Below, piece after piece: positions 1-8,950 of a DNA stretch of 64,000 bases. Made by a program: the position numbers and the translations under genes. Every line of letters starts with the position of its first letter. The stretch's first letter is position 1. The DNA comes from a gamma proteobacterium HIMB30 (GTDB taxonomy: Bacteria > Pseudomonadota > Gammaproteobacteria > Pseudomonadales > Litorivicinaceae), in assembly GCA_000227525.2 (NCBI GenBank), contig AGIG01000002.1:62001-126000 (forward strand), read 5' to 3'. The notes under the pieces were generated by a model. That model had not been told where the DNA came from, did no database searches, and saw nothing but the letters and a program-made list of their open reading frames with translations.

Positions 1-912
1 TCCATCACGCGACAACCGCAGTGATAGCCAGCGCATGGGCTGATCAATCGCCGGAAGTTCAGTGAGTAATCGTCGCACATAAACCCAATATGCAATACCG
101 ATAAGACCTCCTGAAAAGATCAGCGAGATGGCAAGTGTTGGGGCTTCGAAAAGAAGGATCAATATCATCATTGCTAAGGCAGCTGCTAAACCAACAAGTG
201 ATACGTCGCGATAATACTGGGCGAACAGATGAATGATCCAAACAGCCAACGCAACAATACCCAGGCTTCCAAGCGCAACAGTGAAATAGTGATAACTCAG
301 CACAAAACCTGGTGCTTCGAGAGTCACTAACGCGCAAAGCCAACTCACAACAGCAACAATCGAGACAATCGATGCAGTCACCAAGACAGGTAGCGCGCGA
401 CGTTCCTCGGGCAGCGAATCCTGCTCCAACATTGTTCGCGGCACATGATCAGCGATCAGCGGTGTCATAATATCGGGCGACATTGGTTGAGCGAATCTGA
501 TCGACTGATCCAATGACTCCCCGAACCAAGACCGGAAGGTGGGTTGCGCTAACTTCACGCTCCAGTCGATGAGGCCATCATCGACGCCTGCGACCGACAT
601 CATCTGACGAATGGGTTGAATCAACTGGTGACGTCCAAGATCACCAAGTCGCGGGATCAGACTGAGTGGGAGCCGACTTTCAAATGAGATCGCTGTGTCT
701 GCGATTAACTGAATACGTAAATACTCTGACTCAGGAACCAGGAACCAACCTGATTCAGGAACTGGCATGGTTCCAATTTCATCGTCTGAAATCAGAAGAC
801 GAAGTCTCGCCTCGCCTTCTTTGACTTGCCATAACCGGTCTCTAGCAAGGCCTGCTGAAATATTGCCGGCTGCGAGCTCGAAGACCTGTGTTTCAGTCGA
901 GCTCAATGACAT
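1..912 (-). CDS. Partial membrane protein, NHLM-type ABC-exporter-like N-terminal part
   Basis: This is the N-terminal ~304 codons of a protein whose 3' end lies beyond the left edge. I read it directly on the minus strand from ATG at 910-912. The start overlaps the end of the preceding gene by 20 bases. Residues 1-70 hold a small beta-rich segment (LWQVKEGEARLRLLI) that resembles the cyclic-nucleotide-fold-like N-terminus of ABC proteins in NHLM-type peptide export systems. A charged linker follows, then about four hydrophobic helices in the last 130 codons. No ATPase domain is visible, but it could lie off the edge. The assignment to an export ABC family is inference. The open frame and coupling to its neighbours are seen directly. 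Confidence 0.6.
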   Translation of the reverse strand, partial: MSLSSTETQVFELAAGNISAGLARDRLWQVKEGEARLRLLISDDEIGTMPVPESGWFLVPESEYLRIQLIADTAISFESRLPLSLIPRLGDLGRHQLIQPIRQMMSVAGVDDGLIDWSVKLAQPTFRSWFGESLDQSIRFAQPMSPDIMTPLIADHVPRTMLEQDSLPEERRALPVLVTASIVSIVAVVSWLCALVTLEAPGFVLSYHYFTVALGSLGIVALAVWIIHLFAQYYRDVSLVGLAAALAMMILILLFEAPTLAISLIFSGGLIGIAYWVYVRRLLTELPAIDQPMRWLSLRLSRDG

Positions 913-2122
913 CACCCTCCCACAAGTCAGACACGCTGGAAAATACAAAAATACGACAATTCGCAAACCCTAATCGATTCAGTAGTTCCATTTGCCGATC
1001 AGCCGACAAAGGCGCTAACGCATCAACCAAAATTAGAGTGTCCGCACCTTGTGCCAGTGCTCGAGCGACTGCCAATGCCGCTGCCTCTGAGGATGAGAGT
1101 CCTTGATTGTCAGGTCCGATTTGATAGTCGAGTGAATCACCGAAACGCACTCGCCAATGAGTCATGCCGATCAATTCCATCAAATTAGCGAAATGGTATT
1201 CACCCTCGTCACTCGCATCCCAAGCAAAGTTACTCCTTAAAGTGCCTGGCAAAAACTCAGATTCTGGACCTAGAACAGTAATTGGTTGGCCTTGACGAAC
1301 CAGTTCTTCGCTCGCGCGCAGGAGTATCTCTGGAACCTGTGTCCGTAAGACATGTACTCCCGAGCCTTTGATGTGAAGTAGCTCGAGCAACTCATCCATC
1401 ATTTTTCTTGGCTCTCGTTCGATCCGGACCCGAGGTTTCTGTGTAATCGCTCGCGCTTGTTTGAAATGACGTGTTGGCATCAGATCAAGAAATAAGAAAC
1501 CAAGCCCTACCACCCAAATTGATGCCGACAAGTGCAGGACACTATCAAGCATCAACATGCCAAGAACCGTGCAACATGCGAGGATACGGCCACCAACATC
1601 TCTGGACAGTCTCGGAATCCAATCAGGCGCCATCGCATCTAAAGCTGCTTCAAGGTCTCGCCACTGCGATCTGTGAATTAATGTGATTGACGTGTACGTT
1701 GTCGAAGCCAAAATGAGAGCTGTTAAAATCCAAAGCGGAGTCAACGACAAATCATTCACCTGACCGAGAATGCTAACCAGCAGCACAAGCAGTAATCGTG
1801 CGAGGACCACTAACGTCAGGGCGAGCCATTGTATGGTCAGTCGATAATCAGCGACCTCAGGCTCAAGCACGTATCCGCCGACCGCAAACGCCTTTCGCCA
1901 CCGAATGAGATGGATTTTTGAGTCGCCATCAATACTCATCACCCATCCAAAGAGCTGATAACGTACACGTTGCAAGAGGCCATGTTGATCGACAAAGATA
2001 GATCCAGAGACTGGCGGCTTTAAACGACGTTCTCTCAACTGGTATCCGAGTGATTCAGCTTCATCGGCGACCGCTTCAAAAGTCGCTCCGGTTGCAATAA
2101 AGCCATCCAAGGTCGCTGTCAT
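893..2122 (-). CDS. ABC half-transporter-like protein with degenerate ATPase domain
   Basis: This 409-residue protein has a soluble N-terminus (1-95), four hydrophobic helices (about 96-120, 126-149, 180-199, 200-217) and a C-terminal segment that aligns by eye with the second half of an ABC ATPase. The FPGTIxEN-like stretch reads FLPGTLRSN (about 290-298). The signature LSGGQ is LSSSE (342-346) and is followed by an ARAL motif. Walker B reads LILVDAL (363-369), so the catalytic Glu is Ala. The H-loop His is missing, and no Walker A exists. It should therefore not hydrolyse ATP. Its start overlaps the upstream stop as ATGA. It may be the inactive half of a heterodimer or a scaffold in peptide export; that role is inference. 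Confidence 0.6.
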   Translation of the reverse strand: MTATLDGFIATGATFEAVADEAESLGYQLRERRLKPPVSGSIFVDQHGLLQRVRYQLFGWVMSIDGDSKIHLIRWRKAFAVGGYVLEPEVADYRLTIQWLALTLVVLARLLLVLLVSILGQVNDLSLTPLWILTALILASTTYTSITLIHRSQWRDLEAALDAMAPDWIPRLSRDVGGRILACCTVLGMLMLDSVLHLSASIWVVGLGFLFLDLMPTRHFKQARAITQKPRVRIEREPRKMMDELLELLHIKGSGVHVLRTQVPEILLRASEELVRQGQPITVLGPESEFLPGTLRSNFAWDASDEGEYHFANLMELIGMTHWRVRFGDSLDYQIGPDNQGLSSSEAAALAVARALAQGADTLILVDALAPLSADRQMELLNRLGFANCRIFVFSSVSDLWEGDVIELD

Positions 2123-2625
2123 GGGTTTAAGCTACGGCCTAGCAGATCAATGAGACGAACACGCCCGCTAATCAACGTCACGTCACAATGTTCACCTGGC
2201 GCCGGGATATTCACATCTGACTCGGTGACAACCTGTTGTAATCGAACACCTTGATTAAACAACCGCTCTGCCAATAATCGGCTTCCAACCCAGTCGCGAA
2301 TATCTTGAACAGACAACATATCGCCTGACTCAGTAAACACTTGACCGATGAGTGTCACGTCTTGGCATGTCACATCAACACGCTCACCCAGTACACGTGA
2401 GCGAATAGTCGAGGGGACGAAGAGTGCGACTTCAGCCTGTGCGGTATTGCCAAGCCCACGGTGTGAGGTCACAACACCAAGCGTGGTTTGCGTATCTGCG
2501 ACCCGAACTGCCCACAGACTGATTGCCCAGATCACAATCAATAGAACAACAAATGGCCATAACCACCACATCCGGCGAGGTAATCCTAAACTGTCTGTCG
2601 CCGATTGGCGCGTTTCTTCAGCCAC
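2119..2625 (-). CDS. Short membrane-anchored protein resembling a truncated HlyD-type adaptor
   Basis: This 168-residue protein starts at GTG (2623-2625), with GAGGGA as ribosome-binding site. A single hydrophobic helix (about residues 20-42, WLWPFVVLLIVIWAISLW) follows a short cytoplasmic N-terminus; the rest would lie in the periplasm. Its size and C-terminus (CDVTLISGRVRLIDLL) recall the ends of membrane-fusion proteins of NHLM-type exporters. However, the long coiled-coil hairpin of HlyD proteins is absent, so it is much shorter than that family. It sits between a cyclic-nucleotide-like gene and an ABC-like gene and overlaps the latter as ATGA. The adaptor role is inference. Confidence 0.5.
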   Translation of the reverse strand: MAEETRQSATDSLGLPRRMWWLWPFVVLLIVIWAISLWAVRVADTQTTLGVVTSHRGLGNTAQAEVALFVPSTIRSRVLGERVDVTCQDVTLIGQVFTESGDMLSVQDIRDWVGSRLLAERLFNQGVRLQQVVTESDVNIPAPGEHCDVTLISGRVRLIDLLGRSLNP

Positions 2626-2634
2626 TTTGGTCCC

Positions 2635-3045
2635 TCATAAAGTGGTCTCTAACTGACTCACAACATACCGGAATTTCAAACGGGCCGCTTCCACATCAGC
2701 GAGGCCACGGGCATCAGGTTGTGCAAGCCGAATTTCAGCGGACATGGCAACAGCAATCGCAACGCTCCAGGCCGTTCGATGTTGACGGGTCAGTGGTAAC
2801 TCGAGTGCCCAAACGGGTGTCATGAGACTCCAAAGCGCACCTCGCTCGACCTCAAGATACCATTCTGAAATCCCCAGTAATGCACCACTACCCCGAACAT
2901 GACCTCGACACTCGAGTTGTCCGTCAAGGATCAAGGTCGGCTTCGGGAAATACACATCGATCCCCGGATCCAAATAGACTCCTTGACCATGGTCTACGAT
3001 CCATTTCAAATCCTGATTTTCAAGATGTGCGATCCACGGATTCAT
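2635..3045 (-). CDS. Small protein with possible cyclic-nucleotide-binding-like fold
   Basis: This ~136-residue protein is the first gene of the four-gene left-edge cluster. I start it at ATG 3043-3045; an adjacent TTG at 3046-3048 is the alternative. The stretch with VYLDPGID and LILDGQLECRG resembles the beta-roll of cyclic-nucleotide-binding domains (a G-containing turn followed by ILxGxLE). The usual phosphate-binding cassette (GE..L plus R.A) is not evident, so ligand binding is doubtful. The second half is alanine-rich and probably helical. No membrane segment or signal peptide is seen. It lies 65 bases downstream of lysS and 9 bases upstream of the next gene. Its function is not recognised. 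Confidence 0.5.
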   Translation of the reverse strand: MNPWIAHLENQDLKWIVDHGQGVYLDPGIDVYFPKPTLILDGQLECRGHVRGSGALLGISEWYLEVERGALWSLMTPVWALELPLTRQHRTAWSVAIAVAMSAEIRLAQPDARGLADVEAARLKFRYVVSQLETTL

Positions 3046-3110
3046 CAATTCACCATCGAGAAAAAAGCGAACAAATCAACAGCGATGGTTCGCCGATGAC
3101 CAGCCCCTGG

Positions 3111-4625
3111 TTATCCCTGCGGACGCATCGCTGGGAAAAGAATGACATCACGAATCGAATGCTGCTCAGCTAAAAACATGACAAGTCGGTCAATACCAAT
3201 GCCCTCTCCAGCCGTTGGCGGCAACCCATATTCAAGCGCTCGCACATAATCATCGTCATAGAACATTGCTTCATCATCGCCATCGGCTTTTTGCGCAACT
3301 TGTTCGCGGAAACGTTGCGCCTGATCTTCCGCATCATTGAGCTCACTAAACCCATTCGCAAGTTCCCGTCCACCGATGAAAAATTCAAATCGATCGGTGA
3401 CAAACGGATTCTCGTCATTGCGTCGTGCAAGCGGGCTCACTTCAGCTGGATATTCGGTGATAAACGTTGGATGCATCAATTGTTCTTCAGCGACCGCTTC
3501 AAAAATCTCAATCTGTACTTTGCCGAGACCCCACGACGATTCAACTTTCAGTCCTAATGATTGAGCGAGCATTGTCGCCTGTGCCAGATCATCGAGGACG
3601 GCATCTGTCGCTTGATCGCAATACTTCAAAATTGCTTCTTTGACCGTCAACGTATGGAATGACTCTTCCAAGTCGACTTGTGAGCCATCCTCCAGCGTGA
3701 ATACGGTTTTACCACACACATTGTGTGCGACTTCGCGTAGTAGCGCTTCAGTGGTCGCGATCAAATCACGATAATCCGCATAGGCCCAATAAAATTCGAG
3801 CATCGTGAATTCTGGGTTATGACGAGTTGACAGACCTTCATTGCGAAAGTTTCGGTTAATCTCAAATACCCGCTCGAATCCACCAACAACCAGTCGCTTC
3901 AAATACAATTCCGGCGCAATGCGAAGGTACATATCGATATCAAGTGCATTGTGATGGGTAACAAAAGGGCGCGCCGTCGCCCCACCGGGAATCACTTGCA
4001 ACATCGGTGTTTCGACTTCCAAGAAATCGCGTGATTCAAAAAAATGACGGATCGCTGCGATCACCTTTGAACGCAAGGTAAACACGTGACGTGTCTCATC
4101 GTTGGTCATGAGATCAACGTAGCGCTGTCGATAACGCTGCTCTGTATCCGTGAGGCCTTTATGTTTATCTGGCAGAGGACGCAATGATTTGGTGAGTAAC
4201 CGAATCTCGGTCAAGTGAACCGATAACTCTCCGGTATTGGTTTTAAATAAGGTCCCCCGGCCACCGACAATGTCGCCCAGATCCCAGGTCTTAAAGTCGT
4301 CATAAACACCGTCAGGAAGATCGGCTTTTCGAGCGTAAAGTTGGATACGCCCACTGGCATCCTGAATCGTTAAGAAGCTCGCTTTTCCCATGATTCGACG
4401 TAACATCACACGACCACAGACAGCGACTTCCACCCCTTTCTCAGCCAAGGTCTCTTTCTCGTCAGACCCGTACATTTGTGCAAGATCAAGTGCTAAGTGG
4501 CTCCGTCTGAAGTCGTTCGGAAAGGTGGGTCCCTCGGCATCGCGAATCAGAGAGAGTTTTTTCTGTCTCTCAGCGATCAGTTGATTCTCATCGACTTCGA
4601 TCTCTGGGGTGGTGTGATCAGTCAT
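3111..4625 (-). CDS. lysS: Lysyl-tRNA synthetase, class II
   Basis: This 504-residue enzyme charges tRNA-Lys with lysine in the cytoplasm. It shows the N-terminal OB-fold anticodon-binding domain (about 60-150) and the class II catalytic core. Motif 2 lies around [20 protein letters not shown], and motif 3 is the C-terminal [10 protein letters not shown]. Length matches bacterial class II LysRS (about 500). The start codon overlaps the prfB stop by one base (TAATG), so the two are translationally coupled, as in the prfB-lysS pair of Escherichia coli. Nothing unusual is seen. Confidence 0.97.
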   Translation of the reverse strand: MTDHTTPEIEVDENQLIAERQKKLSLIRDAEGPTFPNDFRRSHLALDLAQMYGSDEKETLAEKGVEVAVCGRVMLRRIMGKASFLTIQDASGRIQLYARKADLPDGVYDDFKTWDLGDIVGGRGTLFKTNTGELSVHLTEIRLLTKSLRPLPDKHKGLTDTEQRYRQRYVDLMTNDETRHVFTLRSKVIAAIRHFFESRDFLEVETPMLQVIPGGATARPFVTHHNALDIDMYLRIAPELYLKRLVVGGFERVFEINRNFRNEGLSTRHNPEFTMLEFYWAYADYRDLIATTEALLREVAHNVCGKTVFTLEDGSQVDLEESFHTLTVKEAILKYCDQATDAVLDDLAQATMLAQSLGLKVESSWGLGKVQIEIFEAVAEEQLMHPTFITEYPAEVSPLARRNDENPFVTDRFEFFIGGRELANGFSELNDAEDQAQRFREQVAQKADGDDEAMFYDDDYVRALEYGLPPTAGEGIGIDRLVMFLAEQHSIRDVILFPAMRPQG

Positions 4626-5696
4626 TACAGTCCCTGCTTCAAACTTGCTTCAATAAATGGATCTAACGCACCATCCAACACGGATTGCGTGTTGGAGGTC
4701 TCAACGCCTGTTCTCAAATCCTTAATTCGACTTGAATCCAAGACATAAGAACGAATCTGACTACCCCAGCCAATATCTGCTTTTGAGTCCTCAAGGGCTT
4801 GGGCTTCAGCACGTCTCGCATCCATCTCACGTTCATACAACTTAGCGCGTAGTTGTTTCATCGCGAAATCCTTATTCTGGTGCTGCGAACGCTGACTTTG
4901 GCATTGCACCACAATTCCACTCGGTTCATGCGTAATCCGAACCGCAGAATCCGTTCTATTGACGTGCTGACCACCGGCTCCCGACGCCCGGTAGGTATCA
5001 ATGCGAAGGTCAGATGGATCGATTTCAATTTCTACGTTGTCATCGATTTCAGGCGAGGCGAAAACTGAAGAAAACGACGTATGGCGGCGTGCACCAGAGT
5101 CAAAAGGACTCTTACGAACCAAACGGTGGACACCTGTCTCTGTCCGCAGCCAGCCGAAGGCATATTCACCTTGCACATGAATGGTCGCACTCTTGATTCC
5201 TGCGACCTCACCCTCTGAAACCTCGACGACCTCAACCTTAAACCCTTTTTTCTCCGACCAGCGGAGATACATGCGAAGTAACATATTCGCCCAGTCTTGC
5301 GCTTCAGTGCCTCCTGAACCCGCCTGAATATCGAGATAACAATTATTGCTGTCAGCTTCACCCGAAAACATTCGGCGGAACTCAAGTCCAGCAACCAAGG
5401 TTTCTAAATGCTCAAGTTCTTCATCGACTTCGGCGAGTCCATCTTGGTCGCCTTCTTCAAGTAACATTTCAGTTAGCTCGGTCTGGTCGGCAAGACTTTG
5501 ATCCAACTCATCAATCGTCTCGACGACAGCTTCTAAGCTTGCGCGCTCGCGACCAAGTGCTTGTGCTTTAGCCGGATCATTCCAAACGTTTGGATCTTCG
5601 AGCTCTAAATTGACTTCGTCGAGTCGTTCGCGCTTCGCTGTATAGTCAAAGATACCCCCTCAGCACGTCGGTACGCGCTTTGAGGTCTGCCATCAT
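4625..5696 (-). CDS. prfB: Peptide chain release factor 2, with programmed +1 frameshift
   Basis: RF2 recognises UGA and UAA stops and triggers peptide release. The gene is split over two frames. A short frame from ATG at 5694-5696 encodes [16 protein letters not shown] and stops at an in-frame TGA (5646-5648). Slippage past one base continues as [12 protein letters not shown] and joins the long frame ending at 4625, giving about 356 residues, close to the usual 365. The peptidyl-hydrolase motif [13 protein letters not shown] is present, as is the RF2 recognition region. The start could equally be the second ATG (5691-5693). lysS follows with a one-base overlap. An annotation starting at 5506 would lose the N-terminal domain. 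Confidence 0.95.
5645..5660 (-). promoter_or_regulatory. prfB: RF2 programmed +1 frameshift site
   Basis: On the minus strand the bases read AGGGGGTATCTTTGAC. This contains an internal Shine-Dalgarno-like AGGGGG, the slippery CTT and the UGA stop followed by C. It matches the known E. coli prfB recoding site. When RF2 is scarce the ribosome pauses at UGA, slips forward by one and makes full-length RF2, which gives autoregulation. Confidence 0.95.
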
Positions 5697-5739
5697 TGTA
5701 TTACGGGCATTTATTTCCATGCATGGTCTCGGTGAGATT

Positions 5740-5770
5740 GAAAAGCTCGAGATTCTATCGAATCTCGAGC
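5740..5770 (-). terminator. Intrinsic terminator after the first RND operon
   Basis: An 11-base perfect inverted repeat has arms GCTCGAGATTC (5745-5755) and GAATCTCGAGC (5760-5770), with a four-base loop. On the minus strand it is followed by a short T run (TTTTC). It lies just past the stop of the RND permease (5777) and ahead of prfB, so it should end the efflux transcript. The T run is short, so efficiency is uncertain. Confidence 0.7.
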
Positions 5771-5776
5771 GTCCCG

Positions 5777-8700
5777 TCAGGCAGTTTGCGAAAGAGGTGC
5801 TGTCATCTCTTCGGTCATATCACCGATCGGTGAGCCTGGTTTGTATCGTTTCATCAAAACAGCCATCAATGGTGGAATGAAAAACAGCGCCAAAACGGTC
5901 GATAACAGCAGACCACCAAACACCACAATCCCAATTCCTCGATACAATTCAGAACCTGCACCTGGGAAAACAATCAACGGCAATAAACCAAACAGGCTGG
6001 TGAGTGTCGACATGAATATTGGACGAATTCGATTACTGGTCGCTTCCAGTATTGCGGCAGCTGAATCCATTGCATCATGTTGGATATGCCATAGCGTTTG
6101 CTCAACCATCAAAATCGCATTGTTGACGACCACACCCGTGAGAATAATAAAGCCGAGCATCGTCAACATATCCAATGGCTGATCCATATAGAGGTTCAAT
6201 AAGGCTAAGCCAAGAATTCCGCCGGTTGCTGCGATTGGCACAGTGACGAGAATGACGAGCGGCAAGGCGAAACTTTTTAACAAAATCACCAATAGTAGGT
6301 AAATCACAGCGACCGCCAAAACAACGTTCGTTTGCATCGCGGTCCAGGCTTTTGATAGCTCATCAGCAGCTCCTGACAGCGCAAGTCTGACACCATTTTT
6401 CGAATTGATATTGAATGGAGTCACAACTTTTTCATTGATTTCAGCAATCGCTGTTTCCAATGGAATCGACTCATGCAGGCGTAATTCAATCGTTACAGCA
6501 CGACGACCGGCTTTTCGTAATAATTGATTCGGCGCCGACTCGATCGATACCTCGGCAACTTGACCGACCTTCACCAAAGATCCGTCTCGAGCGATCACTG
6601 GAATATCCGCAATATCTTCGATTTTCGAAGTCTCTCGAGTCTTGGTTGTTAAGACTAATTCAACCAACTCTCCACCCAGTGGTATCTCTCGAACCAGAAT
6701 GCCATCGTTGTAGACATCGAGAGCTTGTGCAAAATCTCGTGCAGAAACGCCGGCACGAGCCAGTGCATCGCGATCTGGCCTGACAACTAACTCGGGACCC
6801 ACCGCATTTGCTGACGGTCGAACACGGATCTGGTGACCGGCTTTCCTCGGAAATAACTCGCTGACTTGTCGTCTAATACTGCGGAAGGCAGGTTCAACTG
6901 TTTCATAGTCGGGTCCGAGTACATCAATCAAAATACCACGTGACCCTCCAACTGACCGACCAAACAACGATGCTTGGGTCACAAAGGCACGGGCTCCTGG
7001 CGCTTTGGCCACTGGTTCAGATAACACTGGAATCAGCTCACGAATTCGTCCTGCATCTTCTGTCGCAGCACCAGCAAAGGCACCTCCGTTATAGGCGACG
7101 AAGAAAAAGCGATCGATATGCGGAAGCTTTTCTGGATTGGGATTTTCCCAGAGTGGGCGGGCGACATCTTCCATCGACTGCGCAAAATTGACGGTGGCTT
7201 CGCGCGTGTAGCCAGGTGGAACTGAGATGCGTCCAAATACAAAGTTTCTGTTGCCATCGGGCAAATAATCCAACGGCGGCATCATTATCATGAGGGTCGC
7301 GACTGAGCCTGCGATCAGGGCAAAGACAACCACTAACCCTCCAGCCGTTGATTGCACAACAATCCGACAATACGACATCACCAAATGCTTAAATCCTCGG
7401 GCTAGCGTATCGATCACTGGAATGCGAGTTTGCTGATCAAAACGTCGCACATCTTTAATCAACCAAGACGCCAGCGCTGGAATCACGGTCACTGAAACAA
7501 TCACAGACACAATGACCGATGCACTGATAGCGACTGCAATATCTCTAAAAAGCTGACCGACAGGGAGGTCTAATATCAAGATGGGGATAAAGACAACAAC
7601 CGTCGTCAGTGCTGAACCCAAGATTGGCGCCCAAACCTGGCGCGCTCCCCAGTAAGCGGCCTTCAAAGTCGGAAAACCAGACTGCTTCAGTCGGTAAATG
7701 TTCTCAAGGCTCACGATGGACGCATCGACAACCATCCCAACAGCGAATGCGAGCCCGGCAAGCGAGATCACATTTATTGATAAACCAAGTCCTGCGATCA
7801 CCACAAAGGTCGAGATGATCGACACCGGGATCGCGATCATCACAATGGCTGTTGGCGCTAACGAACGTAAAAAAGTCAAGAGAACCACGATCGCCAAAAT
7901 ACCGCCAATCATGATGTTGTTTTGCACCAGATCCAGCGCTGATCCGATATACACCGTTTCATCATAAACAATACGTAAATCGAGCCCTTGCTCAGCAAGT
8001 ACGCCCGCGTTTAATGCATCGACTTCGTTTTTAAGTCGTTCGAGTGTCGTGACAACATTCGAGGCAGGTTCTCTGAGCACCGCAAAGGTAATTGCTGGCT
8101 TGCCATTCAGCCGACGGAAACTACTTGGCGTCTTATATCCCAGCTCAATATCAGCAATGTCTGACAACTTAACATTGAAGATGCGACCATCGCGAAGATC
8201 AGTCCGAACAACAAGCTCTCGAGCAGTGTCTGGTGTGTAACTGATTGCCTCCGTCCTCAGTGTAAAACTGCGGTTACCCTCTGTGATCTCTCCCGCTGTC
8301 ACCTCAGCGGACGAGGCGCGAATGGCATCCGCCACTTCAGCAATCGACAGTCCAAATTCAGCAACACGATCGATATCAAGTGCAATCCGTATTTCGCGAG
8401 CTGCGCCACCTCTTGAAGTCACTTCAGCGATGCCGCTGATTCGACTGAGCGGCTCAAGAATGACGGTATCAACAAATTGACCCAGTGTATCGATGTCAAT
8501 CTCAACACCATCTTGAGCAACCAGCGCCATTCTCGCGATCGGTGAGTCATCCGAATTCGATGTCCGAACTTCAGGTTGCTTTGCGTCACTTGGTAGACCA
8601 GAGACTCGGGCCAATTGACCGATAAGCTTTACTAAAGCTGCATCCATATCCTGACCGACGCCATAGGTCAAAGTAACCCGAGCCTGGCCACGACGGCTGT

Positions 8701-8950
8701 CGCTTTGAACACTCTGTACGCCCGAAAGTCCAGTCAATTCGCGCTCGAGCCGAAGAACGACTTCCTGCTCCACATCTTTAGGTGATGCGCCAGGCCAACT
8801 CACACGCACTTGGAGAATCGGTTTATCGATATCGGGCGTCATTTGAATTGGGATTGTTTGAAACGATGCGACGCCAAATAAAATCATCGATAGCACAACC
8901 GCCAATACCCCGATCGGGTGTGCGATAGCACTACGTATCAGACCGTTCAC
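5777..8950 (-). CDS. RND family efflux permease
   Basis: This 1057-residue inner-membrane pump subunit has the AcrB-like layout. TM1 lies at the N-terminus (HPIGVLAVVLSMILFG), a large periplasmic domain follows, a TM2-TM6 block surrounds residue 400, then a second half repeats this arrangement. The first porter-domain motif (WPGASPKDVEQEV) is typical. TM4 carries GMVVDASIVSLENIY, so only one acidic residue of the usual adjacent pair is kept, as in several divergent RND clades. It would export small molecules using the proton gradient together with the adaptor gene just upstream. No outer-membrane channel gene is nearby. Substrate cannot be told from sequence. Confidence 0.92.
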   Translation of the reverse strand: MNGLIRSAIAHPIGVLAVVLSMILFGVASFQTIPIQMTPDIDKPILQVRVSWPGASPKDVEQEVVLRLERELTGLSGVQSVQSDSRRGQARVTLTYGVGQDMDAALVKLIGQLARVSGLPSDAKQPEVRTSNSDDSPIARMALVAQDGVEIDIDTLGQFVDTVILEPLSRISGIAEVTSRGGAAREIRIALDIDRVAEFGLSIAEVADAIRASSAEVTAGEITEGNRSFTLRTEAISYTPDTARELVVRTDLRDGRIFNVKLSDIADIELGYKTPSSFRRLNGKPAITFAVLREPASNVVTTLERLKNEVDALNAGVLAEQGLDLRIVYDETVYIGSALDLVQNNIMIGGILAIVVLLTFLRSLAPTAIVMIAIPVSIISTFVVIAGLGLSINVISLAGLAFAVGMVVDASIVSLENIYRLKQSGFPTLKAAYWGARQVWAPILGSALTTVVVFIPILILDLPVGQLFRDIAVAISASVIVSVIVSVTVIPALASWLIKDVRRFDQQTRIPVIDTLARGFKHLVMSYCRIVVQSTAGGLVVVFALIAGSVATLMIMMPPLDYLPDGNRNFVFGRISVPPGYTREATVNFAQSMEDVARPLWENPNPEKLPHIDRFFFVAYNGGAFAGAATEDAGRIRELIPVLSEPVAKAPGARAFVTQASLFGRSVGGSRGILIDVLGPDYETVEPAFRSIRRQVSELFPRKAGHQIRVRPSANAVGPELVVRPDRDALARAGVSARDFAQALDVYNDGILVREIPLGGELVELVLTTKTRETSKIEDIADIPVIARDGSLVKVGQVAEVSIESAPNQLLRKAGRRAVTIELRLHESIPLETAIAEINEKVVTPFNINSKNGVRLALSGAADELSKAWTAMQTNVVLAVAVIYLLLVILLKSFALPLVILVTVPIAATGGILGLALLNLYMDQPLDMLTMLGFIILTGVVVNNAILMVEQTLWHIQHDAMDSAAAILEATSNRIRPIFMSTLTSLFGLLPLIVFPGAGSELYRGIGIVVFGGLLLSTVLALFFIPPLMAVLMKRYKPGSPIGDMTEEMTAPLSQTA

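Noticed and set aside
59-343. 94-codon minus-strand frame at the left edge
   Set aside because: It is out of frame with the much longer partial gene at 1-912, which has the hydrophobic pattern of a membrane protein.
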